Shown: in pieces, positions 18,912 through 27,187 of the stretch
Layout of the letters: each line of letters opens with the position of its first letter
Position numbering within the stretch: position 1 is the stretch's first letter
NCBI RefSeq assembly: GCF_030142155.1
Contig: NZ_CP126247.1
Coordinates: 2,542,001-2,606,000 of the forward strand
Direction: 5' to 3'
Length of the DNA stretch: 64,000 nt
Source: Arthrobacter sp. zg-Y820
Lineage (GTDB): Bacteria; Actinomycetota; Actinomycetes; Actinomycetales; Micrococcaceae
Made by a program: the position numbers and the translations under genes
The notes under the pieces: generated by a model
Database searches by the model: none
What the model was told of the DNA's origin: nothing
The model's input: the letters and a program-made list of their open reading frames with translations, nothing else

Positions 18912-20141
18912 CTAGCTCAGCAGTGCGTCCACGAAGCCCTCGGCGTCGAACACCGCCAGGTCATCGGCGCCCTCGCCCAGGCCGATCAGCTTCACCGGCA
19001 CACCCAGGGTGCGCTGGATTGCGACGACGATGCCGCCCTTGGCGGTGCCGTCCAGCTTGGTCAGCACGATGCCGGTGATGTTCACGACCTCGGCGAAGAC
19101 CTTCGCCTGGGTCAGGCCGTTCTGGCCGGTGGTGGCGTCCAGGACCAGCAGGACCTCGTCAACCTCGGCCTGCTTTTCAATGACGCGCTTGACCTTGCCG
19201 AGTTCGTCCATCAGGCCGACCTTGTTCTGCAGGCGCCCGGCGGTGTCGATCAGGACCACGTCCACCTCGCCGTCGATGCCTGCCTTCACGGCCTCAAAGG
19301 CCACGGAGGCGGGGTCGGCGCCGTCGACGTCGGACTTCACCGTGGGCACGCCCACGCGCTGTCCCCAGGTGGCCAGCTGCTCGGCCGCGGCGGCGCGGAA
19401 GGTGTCAGCCGCGCCCAGGAGCACGTCCTTGTCCTCGGCCACCAGGACGCGGGCCAGCTTGCCGACCGTCGTCGTCTTGCCGACGCCGTTGACGCCGACC
19501 ACCATGACGACGGCGGGCTTGTCGGCGTGCCGGGTGACGGCCAGGGACCGGTCCATGGTCGGATCCACCAGTTTGATGAGCTCCTCGCGGAGCATCTGGT
19601 GCACTTCCTGCGGATCGCGGCTGCCGGAGATCTTCACCCGCTCGCGCAGGGCGTCCACCAGCTCCATGGTCGGTTCGGTGCCGAGGTCCGCCAGCAACAG
19701 CGTCTCCTCGATCTCGTCCCAGACGTCTTCATCAATCTTGTCGCTGGACAGCAGCGCCAGCAGCGCCTTGCCCAGCGCGTTGTTGGACTTGGCGAGCCGC
19801 GCGCGCAGGCGGGCCAGCCTGCCCTGCACCGGTTCCGGGGTTTCCAGCGCGGGAACCTCGGGAGCGGGGGCCGCTTCCTCCAGGTCACGCAGGTCATCGG
19901 GGACGACGACGTCGGTGTCAGCGGGCGGCGCGGCCTGCCCCGGCGGCGTGTCCAGGGTTGCGGTGCCGGCGGCATGCGAGCCCGCTCCGGTCACCGGGTC
20001 ATTGGCGTCACGGGTGGTGGGATACATGCCCTTGGGAGTTCGGCGGGTCCGCACCAGCAAGGCTGCCACGGAACCGACGACGGCAAGGGCTATGACCACA
20101 TAGATCACAATCGAAAGAGTCTCATTCACGCTCTCCAGCAT
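18912..20141 (-). CDS. ftsY: Signal recognition particle receptor FtsY
   Basis: 409-residue SRP GTPase. Actinobacterial form with an N-terminal membrane helix (about 8-30) and an acidic Pro/Ala linker, then the N domain (LLSSDKIDEDVWDEIEETLLLADLG) and G domain with GVNGVGKTTT, DTFRAAAAEQL, DTAGRLQNK and TKLDGTAKGG. It receives ribosome-Ffh complexes at the membrane. ATG start. It lies close to smc and ffh as in many Gram-positive bacteria, here separated from smc by an MFS-amidotransferase pair. Confidence 0.97.
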   Translation of the reverse strand: MLESVNETLSIVIYVVIALAVVGSVAALLVRTRRTPKGMYPTTRDANDPVTGAGSHAAGTATLDTPPGQAAPPADTDVVVPDDLRDLEEAAPAPEVPALETPEPVQGRLARLRARLAKSNNALGKALLALLSSDKIDEDVWDEIEETLLLADLGTEPTMELVDALRERVKISGSRDPQEVHQMLREELIKLVDPTMDRSLAVTRHADKPAVVMVVGVNGVGKTTTVGKLARVLVAEDKDVLLGAADTFRAAAAEQLATWGQRVGVPTVKSDVDGADPASVAFEAVKAGIDGEVDVVLIDTAGRLQNKVGLMDELGKVKRVIEKQAEVDEVLLVLDATTGQNGLTQAKVFAEVVNITGIVLTKLDGTAKGGIVVAIQRTLGVPVKLIGLGEGADDLAVFDAEGFVDALLS

Positions 20142-20248
20142 GTCACACCGGTGTGTTCCGGGGCACCCATGCCGGCCGTGCTGCCGGCCGCGGACAGGCG
20201 GGGTCCGGCTCCCCGGAAACTGCGTCGATCTGAGACAATCTAGGCATC

Positions 20249-21550
20249 ATGGTCCGTGCTCCCCGTCTCGCGATACCGCGGGAAATCAAAGTCCTCATTG
20301 CCGCCGCTTTCGTGATCGCCCTGGGCTTCGGCCTCGTGGCGCCGGTGCTGCCGCAGTTCGCCCAAAGCTTCAACGTTGGCGTTGCCGCTTCCTCAGTCAT
20401 CGTCAGCGCCTTCGCCTTCACCCGGCTGGTCTTCGCGCCGGCGGGCGGTGCGCTGCTGGAGAAGTTCGGCGAGCGCCCCGTCTACATCGCCGGACTGCTG
20501 ATCGTTGCCGTCTCCACTGCCGCGTGCGCGTTTGCCGGCAGTTACTGGCAGCTGCTGATCTTCCGCGGCCTCGGCGGCATCGGATCCACCATGTTCACCA
20601 TTTCGGCCATGGCCCTGATCATCCGCCTGGCCAAGCCCGCCGTCCGCGGCCGGGTGTCCAGCGCCTATGCTTCATCCTTCCTGCTGGGCAACATCGCCGG
20701 ACCACTGGCCGGCGGGCTGCTGGCCGGGTTCGGCCTGCGCGTGCCGTTCCTCGTTTATGCGGGCGCGCTGGTGGTGGCGGCCGCCGTCGTCGCCATCCAC
20801 CTCAAGGACGCGCGGCTGGAGAACGGCGGAACGAAGCCCGTCCCCCGTCCGGTCCTGACCGTCCGCGAAGCGCTGGGGGACTCCGCCTACCGGGCCGCGC
20901 TGGCCTCGAGCTTCGCCAACGGCTGGTCCTCCTTCGGCGTGCGCAACTCGCTGCTGCCCCTGTTCGCCGCGGCCGCCCTCACCGCCGGACCCGAAATCGC
21001 CGGGATCTCGCTGACCGCGTTCGCCGCCGGCACCGCCGTGGTGCTGACCTTCTCCGGGCGGCTGGCGGACAGCTGGGGGCGGCGGCCGCTGGTGCTCACC
21101 GGGCTGGCCGTCAACGCGCTGGCGACCGCGGCGATCGGGTTCAGCACCAACATCCCGATGTTCCTGGTGGTTTCCGCCATCGCGGGCATGGGCACCGGGC
21201 TCCTGAACCCGGCCCAGCAGGCCGCCGTCGCCGACGTCGTGGGCAACGACCGCAGCGGCGGAAAGGTCCTGGCGACGTTCCAGATGGCCAGCGACAGCGG
21301 TGCGATTGTCGGGCCCATCCTGGCCGGACTGCTGGCCGACCACCTGGGCTACAACTGGGCGTTCGGCGTCACCGGAGCCATCGTCATCATGGCGTGCTTC
21401 GCCTGGATCGGTGCGCGCGAAACGCTCGAACGGCCGGCCAGCGCACCCGCGGCCACGGTCCCGCCGGAAACGTCCCCGGATGCACCGGCCGCTGCACAAC
21501 CTGCGCCCGGTGCGCCTGCGGCTCCCACCCGCACTACGATCGAGGAATGA
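20249..21550 (+). CDS. MFS transporter (drug-efflux type)
   Basis: 433-residue 12-helix major facilitator. It starts with IPREIKVLIAAAFVIALGFGLVAPVLPQFA, a DHA1-type first helix. A motif A-like segment occurs between helices 8 and 9 (GRLADSWGRRPLV). After the last helix is a Pro/Ala-rich cytoplasmic tail (about 395-433). Substrate unknown; proton-coupled export of a small hydrophobic compound is typical. Its TGA overlaps the ATG of the next gene (ATGA), so the amidotransferase-like protein is co-translated and may modify the same compound. Confidence 0.85.
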   Translation: MVRAPRLAIPREIKVLIAAAFVIALGFGLVAPVLPQFAQSFNVGVAASSVIVSAFAFTRLVFAPAGGALLEKFGERPVYIAGLLIVAVSTAACAFAGSYWQLLIFRGLGGIGSTMFTISAMALIIRLAKPAVRGRVSSAYASSFLLGNIAGPLAGGLLAGFGLRVPFLVYAGALVVAAAVVAIHLKDARLENGGTKPVPRPVLTVREALGDSAYRAALASSFANGWSSFGVRNSLLPLFAAAALTAGPEIAGISLTAFAAGTAVVLTFSGRLADSWGRRPLVLTGLAVNALATAAIGFSTNIPMFLVVSAIAGMGTGLLNPAQQAAVADVVGNDRSGGKVLATFQMASDSGAIVGPILAGLLADHLGYNWAFGVTGAIVIMACFAWIGARETLERPASAPAATVPPETSPDAPAAAQPAPGAPAAPTRTTIEE

Positions 21551-22278
21551 AGCCTTTCCTGCTGCTGGCCTCCCGGGCCGAAGACGACGCCGCCGACGAA
21601 GAGTACGAAGCCTTCCTGCGCTTCGGGAACCTGGCGCCGGAGCAGCTGCACCGCGTCCGGCTCGAGGCCGGTCCCCTGCCCCGGATCGATCTGGAGGAGT
21701 ACAGCGGGATTTTTGTCAGCGGCAGCCCGTTCAACGCCAGCGATCCGGAGAGCACCAAGTCGGCACTGCAGCTGCGTGTGGAGAGCGAGCTGGGCGCACT
21801 GCTCGACGACATCGTGGAGCGGGATTTTCCGTTCCTGGGCGCCTGCTACGGAGTGGGGACGCTGGGCCGGCACCAGGGCGCAACGGTGGACCGCCAGTTC
21901 GGCGAACCGGTCAGTGCCGTGGACATCAAGCTCACCGCTGAAGGGCGCCTGGATCCGCTGCTCGAGGGAGTTCCGGATTCCTTCACGGCGTTTGTCGGCC
22001 ACCGCGAGGCCGTTTCGGCGCTGCCCCCTAAGGCGGTGAACCTGGCCGGCTCATCGTCCTGCCCGGTCCAGATGTTCCGGATCCGGGAGAACCTCTACGC
22101 CACGCAGTTCCATCCCGAGCTGGATGTTCCCGGGCTGCTGACCCGCATCACCGTCTACAAGGACGCCGGGTACTTCCCTCCCGAGGAAGCGGACAACGTC
22201 AGGGCCTCGGTGCGCGGGGTTCAGGTCAGCGTTCCGCCGCTGATCCTGCGCAACTTCGTGCTCCGCTACGCCCGCTGA
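21547..22278 (+). CDS. Class I glutamine amidotransferase-like protein
   Basis: 243-residue class I GATase domain of the GMP-synthase-like stand-alone type: oxyanion segment IFVSGSPFNASD, nucleophile Cys100 in FLGACYGVGTLG, and His189/Glu191 of QFHPELD. Catalytic Cys-His-Glu is complete, so it should hydrolyse a gamma-glutamyl or glutamine amide. The partner and true substrate are unknown. It overlaps the MFS gene by 4 bases, suggesting a two-gene detoxification or export unit. The frame stays open far upstream, but that part only shadows the MFS gene. Confidence 0.8.
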   Translation: MKPFLLLASRAEDDAADEEYEAFLRFGNLAPEQLHRVRLEAGPLPRIDLEEYSGIFVSGSPFNASDPESTKSALQLRVESELGALLDDIVERDFPFLGACYGVGTLGRHQGATVDRQFGEPVSAVDIKLTAEGRLDPLLEGVPDSFTAFVGHREAVSALPPKAVNLAGSSSCPVQMFRIRENLYATQFHPELDVPGLLTRITVYKDAGYFPPEEADNVRASVRGVQVSVPPLILRNFVLRYAR

Positions 22279-22315
22279 GCCGGCGCTGAACCGGCGCTGA
22301 GCGGCAAGTCCCGTC

Positions 22316-25300
22316 CTAAGCGGCAGGCCCGGAGGCCTTGTCCAGCCGCTGGCTGATCACGGTGGAGACGCCGTCGCCCTGCATCGTGACCCCGTACAGC
22401 GCGTCGGCCACCTCCATGGTCCGCTTCTGGTGCGTGATCACGATCAGCTGGCTGGATTCCTTCAGCTCCTCGAAAATGGTGATCAGCCGCCCGAGGTTGG
22501 TGTCGTCCAGGGCTGCTTCCACCTCGTCCATCACGTAGAACGGCGAGGGCCGGGCCTTGAAGATGGCCACCAGCAGGGCCACCGCCGTCAGCGACCTTTC
22601 CCCGCCGGAGAGCAGCGACAGGCGCTTGATTTTCTTGCCCGCAGGCCGGGCCTGGATCTCGATGCCGGTGGTGAGCATGTTGTCCGGATCGGTGAGCACC
22701 AGCCGGCCCTCTCCGCCCGGGAACAGCGTGGCGAAGACGCGTTCGAACTGCACGGCAGTGTCCCGGTACGCCGCGCTGAAGACCTGCTCCACCTGCCGGT
22801 CCACATCCTTGATGATGTCCAGCAGATCGCGGCGGGTCGCCTTCAGATCCTCCAGCTGGGTGCTGAGGAAGGTGTGCCGTTCCTCCAGCGCCGCGAACTC
22901 CTCCAGGGCCAGCGGGTTGACCCGGCCCAGCGCGGCCAGGTCCCGCTCCGCCTGCTTCAGCCGCTTTTCCTGCGCCGCGCGGTGGTAGGGCACTCCGGCC
23001 AGGAGCGGATTCCCGGCGTCGTCCACCGGAACATGCAGCGCGTCCCATTTGTCGCCGACGGCTGCCCCCTCGGCCGGAACGGGCACCGGGACCGGCTGGT
23101 CGGGGCCGAACTCCGCCACCAGATGATCCGGGGTCAGTCCCAGTTCCTCAACGGCCCGGGTCTCCAGCGCCTCGACGCGCAGCTGCTGCTGGGCCCGCAT
23201 CAGTTCATCGCGGTGCACCGAATCGGTGAGCCGGGCCACCTCGGCGCCGGCATCGGCCGCGGTGGTGCGGACAGCGGCCAGCTCCGCATCCCAGGCGGTG
23301 CGCACCGCCTCGGCATGGTCGCGCTCGGCAGCAGCCGCCTCGAGCGACACCTCCAGGAACCGCAGCGCCTCGCGGGCGGCGGAGGCAACAGCCGTGGCCT
23401 TCGCGGCCTGCAGGGCACGACGTCGGGCGCGCACCTCAGCGGCGGCGCGGGCCCGCCGTTCGCTTTCCGCCGCCCGTTCCAGTCCGGCGGCCCGGCCGGC
23501 CACCGCCTTGTGCTGTTCCTCGGCGGTGCGCAGGGCGAGCCGGGCGTCAGTTTCCGCCCGGCGGGCGGAGGCGGCAGCGAGCGCCAGCGCCTCGCGCTGT
23601 TCCGTTGACGGTTCGTCCTCCACCGGGGCCTCGGTGGCAGCGGCCAACCGGGCGGCGGCGGCGGCCAGCGCTTCCTGCTCAGCGGCAAGATTGCCCTCGG
23701 CCGCGTGCACCAGCCGCTGCAGGCGTTCGGATTCGCCGACGGCGGAGCGCAACGCCGAGCCGAGCGTGCCCAGCCGTTCGGCCACCGCAGCCAGCCGGGC
23801 GTCCGAGTCGTGCAGGTCCGCCAGCGCAGCATCGGTCCGCGCCTGGGCCGCGTCGCGGCGGGACACGGTTCCGGCAAGAGCGAAGCCCGCCTGTTCGGAC
23901 CGGGCGGCAGCGGCGCGGATCCGCTCGTCGGTCTCGTCCACCGCGGCCTGCAGCTCCAGCAGCCCCGGCGCGGAGGCCGATCCGCCGCGGCCTTCGAAGG
24001 CGGAAAGGACCTCGCCCTCGAAGGTGACGGCTTTGAGCCCCGGGTGCGCGGAGAGCAGCTCTGCGGCGGACGCCAGGGAGTCCACGATGACCACGCCGTC
24101 CAGCAGCTCAGCGAGGGTGTGCCGCAGCGTGTCCGGCGCTTCCACCACGTCAGCGGCCCAGAGCGCGCCGTCGGCCAGGGCCGGACGGGCCCCGGCGGCC
24201 GTCGTCGTCGTCGGGCCGCCAACGCCGGCAACGCCGGCTGCCAGGACCAGGTCCACCTGCCCGCCGCCGGCCTCGCGCAGATGGGTCAGGGCGCGCACCG
24301 CGGCACCGGCGTCGGCCACCGCGACGGCGGCAGCCGCCGCGCCCAGCGCCGCCGTGACGGCACGTTCGCAGCCGGACCGGACGGTGAGCAGGGCCGCCAG
24401 CGGCGCCAGGACGCCGTCGAGCCCGGATTCGAGCAGCAGCGCGGAGCCGTCCCGGCGGTCCAACCCGACCCGCAGCGCATCCCGGCGCGCGGTGAGGGTT
24501 TCGCGTTCGCGCTCGGCTTCCTGCTTCGTCCGGCGCAGCTCCTCGAGCGCGGCCGCGGCGACGTCGAGCTCGGCCAGCGCGTCTTCGTATTCCGCGTCCA
24601 GCCCCTCCTCGCCCTCCTCAGCGCCCGCGGCTGAACTCTCCAGAGCCGTGAACTCCTGCTGGGCCTTCCGGCGCCGCTCCTCGCCTTCGGTGATGGAGGC
24701 GCGCAGCCGGCCCAGTTCCGCCTCGGCCGCATCCACCCGGGACCGGGCAGCGCCCACAGCGCCGGAGATCCGGGCCAGGCCCTCGCGCCGGTCCGCGGCG
24801 GCCCGCAGCACCGCGGCCAGCCGCTGCTCTTCGGCGGCGGCGGCGGCCTCGGCGGCGGCCCGGACCTCCTCGGCCTCCGCCAGGGCGCCGCGGCGCTCTT
24901 CGATGGTTTCCTGCAGGAGCGCGGCCTCGGTCCGGACCCGCTCCGCCTGCGCCCGCAGCCGTTCCGGGTCGGAGCCGGTAGCCTCGCGGTGTTCGGAGCT
25001 GCCCAGCAGGCGCCGTCGTTCCTCGGCCAGGGCCGCCAGCGACAGGTAGCGTTCCCGCAGCGAGGACAGCGCATACCAGGAGTCCCGGGCGGCGTTGACC
25101 CGGGGTGTGGCGGAGGCCGCGAGGCCCTCCAGCTCGGCCTGGCGGGCGCGGGCCGTGGCCAGCACCGCGGCTGCGGCGTCCCGGCGGGCCAGCAGGGCCG
25201 TCTCCTCGGCGGCGTCGCGGGCCAGGGTGCCGGTCAGGGTCACCAGGTCATCGGCGAGCAGCCGGGCCCGGGCGTCGCGGGCGTCCTGCTGCACGGTGCG

Positions 25301-25945
25301 GGCACGGCGCGCGACGGCGGCCTGCTTGCCCAGCGGCCCGAGCTGGCGGCGCAGTTCGGAGGTGAGGTCGGTCAGCCGGGACAGGTTGGCCTGCATGGCG
25401 TCCAGCTTGCGCACGGTTTTCTCCCGCCGGCGCCGGTGCTTGAGGATCCCCGCGGCCTCTTCGATGAAGCCGCGGCGCTCATCGGCGCCGGCGTGCAGGA
25501 TCCGGTCCAGCTGGCCCTGGCCGACTATGACATGCATCTCACGCCCGAGCCCCGAATCGGAGAGCAATTCCTGAATATCGAGGAGCCTGACGGGGGCGCC
25601 GTTGATGGCGTATTCGGAGCCGCCGGACCGAAACAGGGTTCGCGAAATGGTCACTTCGGAGTATTCGATCGGCAGGGCGCCGTCGGCGTTGTCGATGGTC
25701 AGGGACACCTGGGCGCGGCCCAGCGCCGGACGCCCGCTGGTGCCGGCGAAAATGACGTCTTCCATCTTCCCGCCGCGCAGCGTCTTGGCGCCCTGCTCCC
25801 CCATCACCCAGGCCAGGGCGTCCACCACATTCGATTTTCCGGAGCCGTTCGGACCCACCACCGCGGTGACACCGGGTTCAAACTCAAACGTGGTTGCTGA
25901 TGCGAAGGATTTAAATCCACGCATGGTCAGCGTCTTCAAATGCAC
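22316..25945 (-). CDS. smc: Chromosome segregation ATPase SMC
   Basis: 1209-residue condensin subunit. It has an N-terminal head with Walker A GPNGSGKSN, long coiled coils (about 170-500 and 660-1000) that are Ala/Glu/Arg-rich, and a Gly-rich hinge (about 500-650). The C-terminal head has the ABC signature LSLLSGGERSLTA and Walker B FYVMDEVEAALDD. It acts with ScpAB in chromosome organisation. The GTG at 25945 (VHLKTLTMRGFKSFA, AGGAAAG upstream) fits the family start; a TTG three codons earlier is also possible. Divergent from the ole cluster. Confidence 0.96.
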   Translation of the reverse strand: MHLKTLTMRGFKSFASATTFEFEPGVTAVVGPNGSGKSNVVDALAWVMGEQGAKTLRGGKMEDVIFAGTSGRPALGRAQVSLTIDNADGALPIEYSEVTISRTLFRSGGSEYAINGAPVRLLDIQELLSDSGLGREMHVIVGQGQLDRILHAGADERRGFIEEAAGILKHRRRREKTVRKLDAMQANLSRLTDLTSELRRQLGPLGKQAAVARRARTVQQDARDARARLLADDLVTLTGTLARDAAEETALLARRDAAAAVLATARARQAELEGLAASATPRVNAARDSWYALSSLRERYLSLAALAEERRRLLGSSEHREATGSDPERLRAQAERVRTEAALLQETIEERRGALAEAEEVRAAAEAAAAAEEQRLAAVLRAAADRREGLARISGAVGAARSRVDAAEAELGRLRASITEGEERRRKAQQEFTALESSAAGAEEGEEGLDAEYEDALAELDVAAAALEELRRTKQEAERERETLTARRDALRVGLDRRDGSALLLESGLDGVLAPLAALLTVRSGCERAVTAALGAAAAAVAVADAGAAVRALTHLREAGGGQVDLVLAAGVAGVGGPTTTTAAGARPALADGALWAADVVEAPDTLRHTLAELLDGVVIVDSLASAAELLSAHPGLKAVTFEGEVLSAFEGRGGSASAPGLLELQAAVDETDERIRAAAARSEQAGFALAGTVSRRDAAQARTDAALADLHDSDARLAAVAERLGTLGSALRSAVGESERLQRLVHAAEGNLAAEQEALAAAAARLAAATEAPVEDEPSTEQREALALAAASARRAETDARLALRTAEEQHKAVAGRAAGLERAAESERRARAAAEVRARRRALQAAKATAVASAAREALRFLEVSLEAAAAERDHAEAVRTAWDAELAAVRTTAADAGAEVARLTDSVHRDELMRAQQQLRVEALETRAVEELGLTPDHLVAEFGPDQPVPVPVPAEGAAVGDKWDALHVPVDDAGNPLLAGVPYHRAAQEKRLKQAERDLAALGRVNPLALEEFAALEERHTFLSTQLEDLKATRRDLLDIIKDVDRQVEQVFSAAYRDTAVQFERVFATLFPGGEGRLVLTDPDNMLTTGIEIQARPAGKKIKRLSLLSGGERSLTAVALLVAIFKARPSPFYVMDEVEAALDDTNLGRLITIFEELKESSQLIVITHQKRTMEVADALYGVTMQGDGVSTVISQRLDKASGPAA

Positions 25946-26161
25946 GGGGGCCAATCTTTCCTGCAGTCGGGTGATTCCTTAAATCTACTTGGTGCCTGAG
26001 ACTTAACTGCAGTACTCGCAGAGCGTAATCCCGGCTTCCGAGTCCCTTGCGTCCCACGGGGACCGTAGGATTCTCTAAGGAACAAGTGAATCAAAGACGT
26101 GGATGCAGGCTCCCCCCAGCCCGCCAGCGCGATCACTTCAGCAGGAGACAAGGCAGGCATT

Positions 26162-27187
26162 TTGACCGGGAACTTCAACTTCCAGCACGAAAACACGGCC
26201 CTTCTCAGCGTCACCAGCGTTGAAGCACCGGTAGTTATGACGTCAGCCCAGTTCGACGAACGGCTCGCGCCGTCGCTGAAACGGCTTCGACTCTCCAAGC
26301 GACTCCTGGAACGGGTGGCCGGAGTGAGCGAGAGGCGCTGGTGGTCCCCGGGCACCGAGTTCGACGACGCCGCGATCGAGGCGGGCGCAAAGGCCATCGC
26401 CGAAGCGGGGGTCGAGCCCTCGGAAATCGGGCTGCTGATCAACACCTCGGTCACCCGGCGGAACCTTGAGCCCTCGGTGGCGGTGAAAATCCACAACGCC
26501 CTGGGCCTGCCGTCCTCGGCCCTGAACTTCGACCTGGCCAACGCCTGCCTCGGTTTCGTCAACGGCATGACCCTGGCCGCGAACATGATCGAATCGGGCC
26601 AGATCAAGTACGCCCTGATTGTTGCCGGCGAAGACGCCCAGAGCACGCAGGAAGCCACCTTCCGCCGCCTGAACAGCCCCGATTCCACGCGTGAGGATTA
26701 CCTGCGCGAGTTCGCCACCCTGACCCTGGGCTCAGGTGCCGCCGCAGCCGTCATCGGCCGCGCCGACGAAAATCCGGGCTCGCACCGCATCATCGGCGGC
26801 GTGTCCCGTGCCGGCACCGAGCACCATGAACTGTGCGTGGGCGGCGTCGACGGCATGTACACCGACACCAAGGGCCTGCTCGACGGCGGCTTGGAACTGG
26901 TCGTCAACGCCTGGGACGAGGCGCATGAGAAGGGCTGGAACTGGCGCTCCATGGACCGCTACGTCACCCACCAAGTGTCCAACTCCTACACCAACGCCAT
27001 CATCAAGGCCGTGGACCTGGTCCGCGACCGGGTGCCGATCACGTTCCCGCGCTGGGGCAACGTGGGCCCGGCATCGCTGCCGATGACGCTGGCCCAGGAA
27101 TCGCGCACCCTGAACCCCGGAGACCGCGTCCTGTGCATGGGCGTGGGGTCGGGACTGAACACCATGATGATGGAGATTGCCTGGTGA
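26162..27187 (+). CDS. oleA: OleA, long-chain acyl-CoA thiolase (head-to-head condensation)
   Basis: First enzyme of olefinic hydrocarbon synthesis: joins two fatty acyl-CoAs to a 2-alkyl-3-ketoacyl product. Thiolase fold of 341 residues. The residues known from Xanthomonas OleA are kept at the same spacing: Glu103, Cys129 (NACLGF), His271 (THQVS) and Asn301 (RWGNVG); that is, 26, 142 and 30 residues between successive pairs as in Glu117/Cys143/His285/Asn315. The TTG at 26162 gives the expected LTGNFNFQHENTALLSV beginning; a GTG at 26099 is an alternative. First gene of a coupled three-gene operon, divergent from smc. Confidence 0.9.
   Translation: MTGNFNFQHENTALLSVTSVEAPVVMTSAQFDERLAPSLKRLRLSKRLLERVAGVSERRWWSPGTEFDDAAIEAGAKAIAEAGVEPSEIGLLINTSVTRRNLEPSVAVKIHNALGLPSSALNFDLANACLGFVNGMTLAANMIESGQIKYALIVAGEDAQSTQEATFRRLNSPDSTREDYLREFATLTLGSGAAAAVIGRADENPGSHRIIGGVSRAGTEHHELCVGGVDGMYTDTKGLLDGGLELVVNAWDEAHEKGWNWRSMDRYVTHQVSNSYTNAIIKAVDLVRDRVPITFPRWGNVGPASLPMTLAQESRTLNPGDRVLCMGVGSGLNTMMMEIAW

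Noticed and set aside
20140..21546. N-terminal extension of the amidotransferase frame
   Set aside because: The upstream part is an Arg/Pro-rich out-of-frame reading of the MFS gene; the ATG at 21547 starts at the conserved domain.
23226..25049. Very long plus-strand Ser/Ala/Arg-rich frame opposite smc
   Set aside because: Composition is that of a reverse-complement reading of an Ala/Glu/Arg-rich coiled coil; no recognisable domain.
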